This document shows, piece after piece, positions 53,379-62,038 of a DNA stretch of 64,000 bases; positions within the stretch are counted from its first letter, which is position 1; each line of letters begins with the position of its first letter. Made by a program: the position numbers and the translations under genes. The notes under the pieces are model-generated. The model worked only from the letters and a program-made list of their open reading frames with translations, made no database searches and was not told the origin of the DNA. Source of the DNA: Paraburkholderia fungorum (lineage in GTDB: Bacteria; Pseudomonadota; Gammaproteobacteria; Burkholderiales; Burkholderiaceae). Location: assembly GCF_902833645.1 (NCBI RefSeq), contig NZ_CADFGE010000004.1:372001-436000 (forward strand), in the 5' to 3' direction.

Positions 53379-53778
53379 TGCGCGAACGTCCGCCCGCCGC
53401 GCCCAATCCCAGGCGCAAACGGTTGCCGCCGACGGAGCTTTGCGAGGTCATGTCGGTCACGTCGGCAATGGTCCCCAACTGCCGTTCCAACGGACTCGCC
53501 ACGCTGTTGGCGACGGGGCGGTCGATAAAGGGACGCGAAGGGTTCATCAGCGATCGTCAGCGCGACAACAGGCGGGGAGGGTATGACGATGCCGGGGAAG
53601 GGCTTCGATTGATGGGTTACGGATGTTTTTCCGGCGGTTACCCGGCATTGGGGCGGGAAACAACTGTCAGGTCGGAGTCTGCCGGGCTGGCGCCGAGTGC
53701 AAGCTTTGTCACAGTTGGTAACTGCGGTGAGCCCGGCGGATCCGTGTCCAACTCGGATTCAGAGCGTGCGGACATCCA
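53379..53778. other. 400-bp region without a supported gene
   Basis: Short open frames exist on both strands but lack SD sites and recognisable protein features. Confidence 0.35.
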
Positions 53779-54057
53779 TCAAGGTTGCGTGGAAGCGGCC
53801 CCGGTCGAATCGGAATCCGTCGACATCTGCCGATGCCGGTGACCGCGGCCGCCGCCGGTGGATGCAACCGTGCTTGCCGGCGCGGGCGGCGGCGGCGGGT
53901 GATTCATGTACTGAAAATTCTGCGCGATCGAGGCACTGGGAAATGTCGTGGTCGGCGCGACGAGCACACTGCTCGTCAGCGGCGCGTCCGACTGCGCGAA
54001 GGCGGGCGATATGCAACCGGCGCAAGCCGCCGCTACTACGAAAACAAGCCGGTTCAT
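53779..54057 (-). CDS. small secreted Pro-rich hypothetical protein
   Basis: 92 residues from MNRLVFVVAAACAGC (54057; upstream GAGGAT). A signal peptide ends about at SPAFAQ, after which the mature part has a PPPPPAPAS stretch and a GGGRGHRHRQ segment. No known domain. The start is set by the signal peptide. The frame also starts at 54117, without an SD. Confidence 0.6.
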   Translation of the reverse strand: MNRLVFVVAAACAGCISPAFAQSDAPLTSSVLVAPTTTFPSASIAQNFQYMNHPPPPPAPASTVASTGGGRGHRHRQMSTDSDSTGAASTQP

Positions 54058-54327
54058 CGAGTGATCCTCTTTCTCTAATGCATGGATTGACGCGGCACGA
54101 GCCATGGGTGAGCGCATGTTTGGCGGGGTTGCCGTGCGATTCGCGGCGGCATGCTTCGACGGTCCGATCGCGCGACGCAGGTGCCACGCTGGTGTCGGCC
54201 AGTTTAGGCCGGATGGTGTGAAATCAGGTTGCCGTCACGCTTACAAGCATTACCTCATATGACGTCGCCGGAGCGGCGAGCGAGCCGTCACTCCCGCACG
54301 GTGAGGATAGTACGAAGGCCACGCCGC

Positions 54328-54363
54328 GGGCCGCAGTCCGGGCCGCAGTCCGGGTCGAAGTCC
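54328..54363. repeat. three 12-bp tandem repeats
   Basis: GGGCCGCAGTCC occurs at 54328-54339 and 54340-54351, then as GGGTCGAAGTCC (54352-54363), in the intergenic region before the glycine-zipper lipoprotein. The rest of 54058-54459 shows no gene. Confidence 0.8.
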
Positions 54364-54459
54364 GAATGTAAGCGAAAAACTTTCTGTAACGATCTGGTAA
54401 CCAAGGACGGTAGCGATTGGCCTAACGTTTAAATTCCAACGTCCTTGAAGCGTACCAAC

Positions 54460-55020
54460 ATGATCTCCAGTACCAAGTCGATAAGCATCGCCATACCTGC
54501 CGCGGCCGTCGCGCTTGCGCTCGGTGGTTGCGCGGTGATGCCGCCGAGCGGTCCGAGCGTGGTTGCCCTGCCGCGCAGCGGCGAGCCGCTCGGCCAGTTC
54601 CAGCAGGACGACTATGCATGCCGCGACTACGCGAGTCGCTCGACGGATCCGAACGGCACCGCGTCGCAGGCGGCAACCACCAACAGCGTGAACAGCGCGG
54701 CGATCGGCACGCTCGGCGGCGCGGCGGTCGGCGCACTGATCGGCGCGGCGGCGGGCAATGCCGGGGCGGGCGCGGCGATCGGCGCCGGCAGCGGGCTGTT
54801 GCTCGGCGGCGCGAACGGCGCGAATAGCGCCCAGTATTCGGCCGCGGGTTTGCAGGCCCGCTACGACGCCTCCTACGCGCAGTGCATGACCTCGAAAGGC
54901 AACACGATCTCGCAGCCGCCGCAGCCGGCCTATTACGCGCCGCAGCCGTACTACTACGCGCCGCCGCCGAGATATGTCGCGCCGCCCCCGGTGATATACG
55001 CGCCTTATCCTTACTACTGA
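54460..55020 (+). CDS. glycine-zipper outer-membrane lipoprotein
   Basis: 186 residues from MISSTKSISI (54460); a TTG at 54445 is possible. Lipobox ALALGGC places the lipidated Cys near residue 24. A glycine-zipper segment (about 85-125; GTLGGAAVGALIGAAAGNAG) follows, then a Tyr/Pro-rich tail with YYAPQPYYYAPPP. Glycine-zipper lipoproteins of this kind lie in the outer membrane or periplasm and have no defined activity. Confidence 0.8.
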   Translation: MISSTKSISIAIPAAAVALALGGCAVMPPSGPSVVALPRSGEPLGQFQQDDYACRDYASRSTDPNGTASQAATTNSVNSAAIGTLGGAAVGALIGAAAGNAGAGAAIGAGSGLLLGGANGANSAQYSAAGLQARYDASYAQCMTSKGNTISQPPQPAYYAPQPYYYAPPPRYVAPPPVIYAPYPYY

Positions 55021-55307
55021 GGTCGGCTGCCTCGCTTAACCGGGGGCGAAGTGTTTGCGCCGGGTACCAGGCAAGCTTGTTGCTGTAAAGCTTTTGTCAT
55101 GTCTGGCGGAAAGACACGACACCATGGCGGCTCAGCGCCTGGCAAACGGCGTAGGTTTGGATCGAGGGCTGGGTCGCCGCTATCCGGCGGTGCCGCGCAG
55201 CCCGCGAATGCCACTCCGCCCCTGCCGACAGACGCCGTTTCTGACTTCGCCGCGCGACGTAGCCTGAACATTGGGAGTCGGCCGGGCATCGTGCAAGCGA
55301 GGCGACC

Positions 55308-57062
55308 ATGCAGCGACCGCGAACCGGCACGTTCAGTCCGAATGTAGTGTCCCGGGTGTGTGAGTGGCTGGCGATTGCATTCGTTGTCGTTTTCTTTCTT
55401 TCATGCGGTGGTGGCTCAGGAAGCGGGTCGGGCACGCTCTCGGGTTCGGGCGCCGGCAGCGGCACCAATGGCGGCGGCTCGACAACAGGCGGCAGCACGA
55501 GTGGGACCGGCTCATCGGGCTCAACCGGTACAGGCGGCATGGCCACGGGCACGACGGCCTACGCGACCGATGTGCTGATGCATCACAACGATCTCGCTCG
55601 CACTGGCCAGATGCTTGCCGAGACGACCCTCACGCTCGCGAACGTCAATTCGGCGAGCTTCGGCAAAATCGCGTTTCTTCCTGCGGACGGCAAGGTTGAC
55701 GCGCAGCCGCTCTTCGTCACCAGTCTGTCGATCGGCGGCACCCCCCACGACGTGGTCTACGTGACGACCGAACACGACAGCGTGTACGCCTATGACGCTA
55801 CGACCTTCGCGCAATTGTGGAAGGTTTCGCTGATCGGCAACGGCGAAACACCCAGCGATGACTTTAGTTGTCCGGACTTCACACCGGAAATCGGCATTAC
55901 ATCGACACCGGTGATCGACCGCAATCGCGGCCCGAATGGCGTCCTTTATGCCGTGGCGATGACCAAAGACAGCAGCGGTGCATACCATCACCGCCTGCAT
56001 GCACTCGACCTGACGACTGGCGCCGACATGCTGGGCGGTCCGACCGAGATCGCGGCGACCTACCCTGGCAACGGCGCGGGCAGCGTCAACGGCGTGATTA
56101 CTTTCAATCCGGCACAGCATACCGAGCGCGCGGCGCTCACGCTGGTTGGCGGCAACCTCTATATGGGCTGGACCTCGCATTGCATGGCGGGTGCGTATAC
56201 CGGCTGGCTGATGGCCTATAGCGCCGACACGCTGCGGCAGACCAGCGTCCTCAATATCACGCCGAACGGCAGTCAGGGATCGATCTGGATGGCCGGGTCG
56301 GGGATGGCGTCGGACGGCACCTCGGTTTACGTCGTGGACGGCAACGGCACGTTCGGCACCACGCTCAACGCGCAGGGCTTTCCGGTCGACGGTGACTTCG
56401 GCAACTCGCTGATGAAGCTATCGACGGGCAATCTGCAGGTCACCGATTACTTCGCGATGGATAACGTCGTGGCCGAGGCAAACGCCGACAACGATTTCGG
56501 TTCGGGCGGTGTGATGCTGTTACCGGATCAGACGACCGCGAGCGGCGTCGTCAAGCATCTGGCGGTGGCGGCGGGCAAGGACAATCTGATCTATGTCGTC
56601 GATCGCGACTCGATGGGCAAGTTCAGTCCGACCGCGAACAACATCTGGCAGGTGTTGACCGGCACGCTTGCCGGCGGCATCTGGGGATCGCCGGCTTATT
56701 ACGCCGGCGTGGTGTACTACGGCGGCTGGAACGACAACCTGAAAGCGTTGCCGGTATCGGGTGCGTATCTCGCCACCACCGCCGCATCGAAGAGCGCTAC
56801 GACCTTTGCCTATCCTGGCGCGACACCGGCCGTGTCGGCCAACGGCACCAGCAACGGCATCGTCTGGGCAGCGGAAAACGGCACGACGGGCGCCTTGCAC
56901 GCGTACAACGCAAGCAATCTCGCGAACGAGTTGTACAACAGCAATCAGGCCGGCACGCGCGACCAATGGGGAGCGGGCAACAAGTTCATCACGCCGATGA
57001 TCGCGCGCGGCAAAGTGTATGTCGGCGCGACCAACGGAGTGGCGGTGTTCGGTTTGCTGTAG
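55308..57062 (+). CDS. lipoprotein with PQQ-like beta-propeller repeats
   Basis: 584 residues. An N-terminal hydrophobic segment ends in a lipobox FFLSC; next comes a 45-residue Gly/Ser/Thr linker (about 35-80). The rest is a repetitive beta-rich domain with VVYVTTEHDSVYAYDA, VLYAVAMTKDSSG, HRLHALDLTTGA and VYVGATNGVAVFGLL, as in quinoprotein-type propellers. Residues for PQQ binding cannot be verified, so enzyme activity is not claimed. Single gene, probably surface- or periplasm-exposed. Confidence 0.75.
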   Translation: MQRPRTGTFSPNVVSRVCEWLAIAFVVVFFLSCGGGSGSGSGTLSGSGAGSGTNGGGSTTGGSTSGTGSSGSTGTGGMATGTTAYATDVLMHHNDLARTGQMLAETTLTLANVNSASFGKIAFLPADGKVDAQPLFVTSLSIGGTPHDVVYVTTEHDSVYAYDATTFAQLWKVSLIGNGETPSDDFSCPDFTPEIGITSTPVIDRNRGPNGVLYAVAMTKDSSGAYHHRLHALDLTTGADMLGGPTEIAATYPGNGAGSVNGVITFNPAQHTERAALTLVGGNLYMGWTSHCMAGAYTGWLMAYSADTLRQTSVLNITPNGSQGSIWMAGSGMASDGTSVYVVDGNGTFGTTLNAQGFPVDGDFGNSLMKLSTGNLQVTDYFAMDNVVAEANADNDFGSGGVMLLPDQTTASGVVKHLAVAAGKDNLIYVVDRDSMGKFSPTANNIWQVLTGTLAGGIWGSPAYYAGVVYYGGWNDNLKALPVSGAYLATTAASKSATTFAYPGATPAVSANGTSNGIVWAAENGTTGALHAYNASNLANELYNSNQAGTRDQWGAGNKFITPMIARGKVYVGATNGVAVFGLL

Positions 57063-57121
57063 GTGGAGCTGCGGCGCCCGCATTGCGTGAGTGTCAGTCC
57101 ATGTCACGCAATGCGAGGGGC

Positions 57122-58567
57122 TTATTCCGCGTCGCTCGTTGCCGCTGTCTTGCGTGGCCGGCGACTGCGCGGAGCCGCTTTGCGCGCTGCCTTTTTGGCG
57201 GCCGCAGGCGGTTTTTCTTCGGCGACAGACGCGGCCGGTGCTTCGGCAGGCGCGGCGATTTCCGGCACCTCGTCGATCGTTCGCGGGCTTGCCTTCTTCG
57301 TTTTCTTCGCGGCCGTCTTGCGCGGTGCGCGTTCCTTGCGGCGCTTCGGTTGAGCGCCGTTCGTTTCCTGCGCTTCTTCCACGGCCGGCGCGACGGGTTC
57401 CGCTGTGAAGGCCTCCGGTTCTGCCCAGGCTGCTTCTGGCCGCTCGAAAACGGCGTCGTCGGCCAACGGCGCAGGCGCGTGCATTGCCTGTTCTTCCGCG
57501 GGACCTCGCGCGTGGCCGCCGCGCTCGAACGCCGCGCGTTCTTCGTGCGCCGTTTCCTGCTGGCCACGACCCGCCTTGCGATTGCCACGGGTTCTGCGGC
57601 GCGACTCGTGCTTGTTGCCCGATTCGCCTACTACGGTGTCCGCGGATTGCGCGTCGACGACCTGTTCCACCGATTCACCCGATTCACCCGCTCCGGGCGG
57701 CTCGGTCACGTTCTCAACGACCACATTCGCAGCCGTGCCCCGGTAAACGTACGCACCCGACTTCTCGTCGCGGCCGAACTCGAGCAGTCCGCGCGCCTGC
57801 GCCTCTTCCAGCAGATTGCCGAACGCGCGAAAACCGTAGTACGTCTCGTTGAAATCCGGCTTGCGGCGCTTGATCGCGTTCTTCAGCACCGAGGCCCAGA
57901 TCTTGCCGCTGTCGCCACGTTCGGACGCGAGTGCGTCGAACGTTTGCACCGCGATCTCGACCGCCTTGGTGCGGCGCTTTTCGAGGTCTTCCTTGTTGCG
58001 CGACTTTTCTTCGTCGGGCGCGCGTTTGGCAGTCTGCTGCGCGGCCTGTTGCGGGCGCGACGATTCCCGTTTGGCGACCGTGCGCTGACTTTCGCGCACG
58101 AGGTCGTCGTAAAAGAAGAACTCGTCGCAGTTGGCGATCAGCAGATCGGAGGTGGATTGCTGCACGCCGACGCCGATCACCTGCTTGTTGTTCTCGCGCA
58201 GCTTCGACACCAGCGGCGAGAAGTCCGAGTCGCCGCTGATGATCACGAAGGTGTTGACATGCGATTTCGTATAGCAGAGGTCGAGCGCGTCGACTACGAG
58301 CCGGATGTCGGCTGAATTCTTGCCTGACTGGCGCACATGCGGAATCTCGATCAACTCGAAATTGGCCTCGTGCATCGCGCCTTTGAAACTCTTGTAGCGG
58401 TCCCAGTCGCAATACGCTTTCTTCACGACAATGCTGCCCTTGAGCAACAGACGTTCGAGCACCAGCTTGATGTCGAACTTGTCGTACTTCGCGTCGCGCA
58501 CACCGAGCGCCACGTTTTCGAAGTCGCAAAATAGCGCCATGCTGACGGTTTCGTTGGATGACGCCAT
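57122..58567 (-). CDS. NYN (LabA/DUF88) domain protein with OST-HTH and basic tail
   Basis: 481 residues from MASSNETVSM (58567; SD GGAG). The NYN PIN-like nuclease domain (about 5-155) has ALFCDFENVALGVRD and ISGDSDFSPLVSKLRE, with conserved Asp residues. The middle (about 195-275) looks like a LOTUS/OST-HTH domain (LKNAIKRRKPDFNETYYGF). The tail is rich in Ala, Lys, Pro and Glu and ends like a histone H1 tail (AAAKKAARKAAPRSRRPRK). An RNA-processing role is suggested by the domains. It follows the clpP-like gene on the same strand. Confidence 0.85.
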   Translation of the reverse strand: MASSNETVSMALFCDFENVALGVRDAKYDKFDIKLVLERLLLKGSIVVKKAYCDWDRYKSFKGAMHEANFELIEIPHVRQSGKNSADIRLVVDALDLCYTKSHVNTFVIISGDSDFSPLVSKLRENNKQVIGVGVQQSTSDLLIANCDEFFFYDDLVRESQRTVAKRESSRPQQAAQQTAKRAPDEEKSRNKEDLEKRRTKAVEIAVQTFDALASERGDSGKIWASVLKNAIKRRKPDFNETYYGFRAFGNLLEEAQARGLLEFGRDEKSGAYVYRGTAANVVVENVTEPPGAGESGESVEQVVDAQSADTVVGESGNKHESRRRTRGNRKAGRGQQETAHEERAAFERGGHARGPAEEQAMHAPAPLADDAVFERPEAAWAEPEAFTAEPVAPAVEEAQETNGAQPKRRKERAPRKTAAKKTKKASPRTIDEVPEIAAPAEAPAASVAEEKPPAAAKKAARKAAPRSRRPRKTAATSDAE

Positions 58568-58637
58568 GAATATCTCCATTGAAGCGATCGTCGAATTCGA
58601 CGAATCGCGACCATGATAGCGATTCCGGCGCCGCCGA

Positions 58638-59264
58638 TCAGCTTTTGTGTTGCGCGCGTGTTTCCAGCACCTCGTCGACGAGGCCATACGCTTTGGCGTC
58701 GTGGGCCGACATGAAGTTGTCGCGGTCGGTGTCGCGGACGATATCTTCGATGCTGCGCCCGGTGCACTCGGCCATCATCGCGTTGAGGCGTTGGCGTTGG
58801 TAGAGCACCTCTCTCGCCTGGATTTCGACGTCCGCGGCGGTGCCCTGGCTGCCGCCCGACGGCTGGTGAATCATGATGCGCGCGTTCGGCAGCGCGAAGC
58901 GTTTGCCGCGTTGTCCGGCGGTCAGCAAAAACGTTCCCATGCTGGCGGCAAAGCCGGTGCACAAGGTCGACACTTCGGGCTTGATGAATTGCATCGTGTC
59001 GTAGATGGCGAGGCCGTCGTACACTGAGCCGCCCGGCGAGTTGATGTAAAAGGAAATATCCTTGTCGGGATTCTCGGATTCCAGGAACAGCAATTGGGCG
59101 ACGATCAGACTCGCCGACTGTTCATTCACCGGGCCGACCAGAAAGACGATCCGTTCGCGTAGCAGACGCGAATAAATGTCATAGGCGCGCTCGCCGCGGC
59201 CGGACTGTTCGATCACGGTGGGCACGAGGCCGAGGCCGGTGATGGCAGGATAGCTGGAATGCAT
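58638..59264 (-). CDS. clpP: ATP-dependent Clp protease proteolytic subunit, second type
   Basis: 208 residues from MHSSYPAITGLG (59264; SD GAGG). Serine peptidase with Ser in TGFAASMGTFLL, His in ARIMIHQPSGG and Asp in the DRDNFMSA region; YINSPGGSVYDGLAIYDTM is the ClpP hallmark. The usual gene order tig-clpP-clpX is not found here, so this is probably a paralogue (ClpP2 type) needing an ATPase encoded elsewhere. The NYN-protein gene follows 70 nt downstream. Confidence 0.92.
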   Translation of the reverse strand: MHSSYPAITGLGLVPTVIEQSGRGERAYDIYSRLLRERIVFLVGPVNEQSASLIVAQLLFLESENPDKDISFYINSPGGSVYDGLAIYDTMQFIKPEVSTLCTGFAASMGTFLLTAGQRGKRFALPNARIMIHQPSGGSQGTAADVEIQAREVLYQRQRLNAMMAECTGRSIEDIVRDTDRDNFMSAHDAKAYGLVDEVLETRAQHKS

Positions 59265-59479
59265 GATTACCTCGTTTGGGACGGTAAGTAGGTTGCCGGC
59301 AGCAGCAAGCGGCACGGTGCGTTGACCGATTCGAACCGCCACGCGCCGTTTGCGCGGGTTGTTGTCCGTATGACGAGGGGGAGGGCGGCCGTGTGACGGG
59401 AATATTTTTTCGCCGGCCTGTCACATCGGCGAGGGCTCGGGCGTCAAGCTGGAAAGGATGCAGATCTGGAGGTGTACGC

Positions 59480-60454
59480 ATGACGGAACAGGCAATCGAC
59501 AAGGCATCCCGTTTCGAGGCGGCGCGCGCCCGCCTGGTCGCGCTGGCGTACCGGATGCTCGGCAGCCGCGCCGACGCGGAAGACGTGGTGCAGGACGTCT
59601 GGCTCAAATGGCATCTCGCCGATACGAGCGAGGTGCGGGCACCGGCCGCCTGGCTCACCACGATCACCACGCGCGCGGCCATCGACCGGTTGCGCCACGT
59701 TCAGCGCGAACGCGCGTCGCGGCCCGCGGGCTGGTTGCCGGAGCCCTGGCTTGACGAGGTGGCGCCATCGGCGGAGGACCTGGTCTTGCGCGCGGCGCAG
59801 ATGTCGTACGGTGTGATGCTGCTGCTCGAGCGTTTGAAGCCCGACGAGCGGGCAGCATTCGTGCTGCACGAGGCTTTCGATTGCGACTACGCGGAGATTG
59901 CGAAAATCCTCGAGCGCACGCCGGCCGGTTGCCGTCAGATGATCCACCGGGCCAAAGCGCGTTTGCAGCGTGACGGCGAGCCGCTTGGACGGCCCGATCC
60001 CGCCGCGCACGCGCGGGTCGTCGAGCGCTTGCGCGCCGCGCTGGAGGCACAGGATCGGGTGGGTTTGCTGCAACTCTTTAGCGACGCGCCGGAAGTCGTC
60101 AGCGACGCGCCGGTGTGCACGCAGGAACGGGCCCCTGTGGCCTGGGGGGATATGGTGATAGCGCTCGCGCAGCAGGCGAGCCATGCGGAGACGGTGTCAG
60201 TGGAAGGCGCAATGGGTATTGCGCTGCTCTTCGCAGGCGAGGTCGTCGGTGTCATCGACGTGTCCACGCGGATTCTTGCGGACGGCTCGGTCAAAATCGT
60301 CGCGTTGCGCGTCGTCACCCGCGCGGCGCGGTTGCATGCAGTCAATCGCGTGCTGGGGTGCGCGGCCATCGTGAAGCTGCTCGCGCGAATCCAGCACCAC
60401 GCTGCCGTGTCAATTACGATGCGCAGCGACTTCCCAGTTGATATCGACGCATAG
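59480..60454 (+). CDS. ECF RNA polymerase sigma factor, SigJ type
   Basis: 324 residues from the ATG at 59480 (GGAGG at 59468-59472). Sigma region 2: YRMLGSRADAEDVVQDVWL; region 4: LLLERLKPDERAAFVLHEAF followed by an HTH with EIAKILERTPAGCRQMIHRA. A C-terminal SnoaL-like domain (about 180-290) is present instead of an adjacent anti-sigma gene; in ECF41-like sigma factors this domain regulates activity. Its last 45 nt overlap the EAL gene on the opposite strand. Confidence 0.88.
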   Translation: MTEQAIDKASRFEAARARLVALAYRMLGSRADAEDVVQDVWLKWHLADTSEVRAPAAWLTTITTRAAIDRLRHVQRERASRPAGWLPEPWLDEVAPSAEDLVLRAAQMSYGVMLLLERLKPDERAAFVLHEAFDCDYAEIAKILERTPAGCRQMIHRAKARLQRDGEPLGRPDPAAHARVVERLRAALEAQDRVGLLQLFSDAPEVVSDAPVCTQERAPVAWGDMVIALAQQASHAETVSVEGAMGIALLFAGEVVGVIDVSTRILADGSVKIVALRVVTRAARLHAVNRVLGCAAIVKLLARIQHHAAVSITMRSDFPVDIDA

Positions 60455-61687
60455 CACCTGGGTGCCGTGCGGCGTATGCGCGGCGATCGAAGCCGTCACG
60501 CACAGGTGCGCTTCGTTGATCGACAGGTAAGGCGGCGTGAGGTGCACCTGATCGGGCACGCGCATGGCCTGAATGAAATACGGCCGGCGTTCCCAGCTCG
60601 CGCCTTCCGAATGCAGCAAGGGCCGGAAGCGCTTCGCGCGTTGCGAAGTACGGCCCGGCGGCAGTACGTTGTCGCCGATTTGCCGTCCCGAACCGTCGAG
60701 CACGAAGCAGCGTGCCGTTTCACCGAGCGCGAGCAACGGCGCGCTCGCCTCGGTAACCGATTCGCCGGCCACGAGTTGGGCGGCCGCCGTTTCCAGTGCC
60801 TTGACGTAAGGTGCGAGCCGCGTGGACTGTGCGCGTTCGCGCGCGGCAACCCGCTCGCGCAGCGCTGCGGAGAGCGAGTCCATTAAGCCGGCCGCCGCTT
60901 GCGGTTTCACCGGCTCCACGCTCGGGCCCGCGAAGAACGCGCCCTGTACGAAATCGACGTTGCATTCGAGCGCAATCAGCGCATCGCGCTCGGTGCTCAG
61001 GCCGCCCATCAGTACGAGTTGACCGGATTCGTGCAGCAGCGAGACGAGGCCCGGCAGCACCCGTTCGATATGCGAGTGCTCGCTTGCCTGGGCGAGGATG
61101 CAGCGGTCGAGCGTGACGATGTCCGGGCGCAGATTCCACACGCGATCGATGTTCGAATGCTTCGCGCCAAAGCCGTCCAGCGCGATCAGGAAACCGGATT
61201 TGCGCAACGCGTCGATGATCTCGGCGAAGCGCGTGGTTTCGCCACCCGCCTGCTCGGATACTTCCAGCACCACCCGTTGCGGCGGCAAGCCCAGCGCCTT
61301 GAGGCCGGCGAGCAGCGCGTCGCCGTAACTGGTGTCCATCAACGCCGCCGGGTGCAGGCTGAGGAAAAGCCATTCGTCGTGACTGTCGAATGCGTTGAAA
61401 TTGCCCAGATGCAGCGATTCGGCGAGTCGTCCGAGTTCCAGCAGGTCGCCGCGCCGTGCCGCCTGCGTGAAAACCTCGTGCGAAGGCACTTGCAGCGCAT
61501 GTTCGTCGTGCGCGCGCAATGAAGCGTGATAACCGATCGCGCGCCGGTGCGACACCGAGAAAACCGGCTGGAACACGCTGAATACGGTGTAGCCGCCGTA
61601 CAGAACGGTGCGCCGGGAGCCTTCGTCGCCGGCCATCGGGCGCGGTGGCTGGAAACCGGGAGGATCGAGTTCGATCATGCTCATCAT
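60410..61687 (-). CDS. EAL-domain protein with degenerate catalytic motifs
   Basis: 425 residues from the first of three nearby ATGs (61687, 61684, 61678). The EAL fold (about 30-265) is recognisable from VFQPVFSVSHRRAIGYHASL, VVLEVSEQAGGET and DGFGAKHSNIDRVW, but the signature reads HAS instead of EAL and DGFG instead of DDFG, and the usual Lys after the latter motif is a Thr. It therefore probably binds or senses rather than hydrolyses cyclic di-GMP. The C-terminal part (about 265-425) resembles a Cache-like sensor. Convergent with, and overlapping, the sigma factor gene. Confidence 0.85.
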   Translation of the reverse strand: MMSMIELDPPGFQPPRPMAGDEGSRRTVLYGGYTVFSVFQPVFSVSHRRAIGYHASLRAHDEHALQVPSHEVFTQAARRGDLLELGRLAESLHLGNFNAFDSHDEWLFLSLHPAALMDTSYGDALLAGLKALGLPPQRVVLEVSEQAGGETTRFAEIIDALRKSGFLIALDGFGAKHSNIDRVWNLRPDIVTLDRCILAQASEHSHIERVLPGLVSLLHESGQLVLMGGLSTERDALIALECNVDFVQGAFFAGPSVEPVKPQAAAGLMDSLSAALRERVAARERAQSTRLAPYVKALETAAAQLVAGESVTEASAPLLALGETARCFVLDGSGRQIGDNVLPPGRTSQRAKRFRPLLHSEGASWERRPYFIQAMRVPDQVHLTPPYLSINEAHLCVTASIAAHTPHGTQVLCVDINWEVAAHRN

Positions 61688-62038
61688 GTCAGTCGTGTCT
61701 GGAAGTGGCGGCGCGCCTGCATGCTCGGCACGAGTCCGCACGCGCAAATGGTGAGTTTACAGGATAGGCGAGCAAGAACTATGCGCACGCGGAAACATGC
61801 TACGCGCGCCCGGTTACCACGGCCGGTACGCCGATTGTGCGCCAGCGCGGCCGTGAAAGCGACGCTTCGCACATCGGTGGTGCGATACGCGCCCCGTTGC
61901 GGGTCGGTGGCGGGTAACGGTCAACGGCAGCAAGTCAACGGCAGCAAGTCAACGGCAGCAAGTCAACGGCAGCAAGTCAACGGCAGCAAGTCAACGGCAG
62001 TAAGCCCACCGCAGCAACACCGCCGCCCGCAGCAAAAC
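61688..62038. other. 351-bp intergenic region with tandem repeats
   Basis: No gene is supported. The region contains the 14-bp tandem repeats at 61921-62004. Confidence 0.5.
61921..62004. repeat. six 14-bp tandem repeats
   Basis: TCAACGGCAGCAAG is repeated six times without gaps; only the last copy has one change. A weaker unit follows. The array lies behind the stop of the MFS gene. Confidence 0.95.

Noticed and set aside
53362..53842. short frames on both strands between the TPR gene and the secreted protein
   Set aside because: No SD, no signal or domain, and the frames overlap each other.
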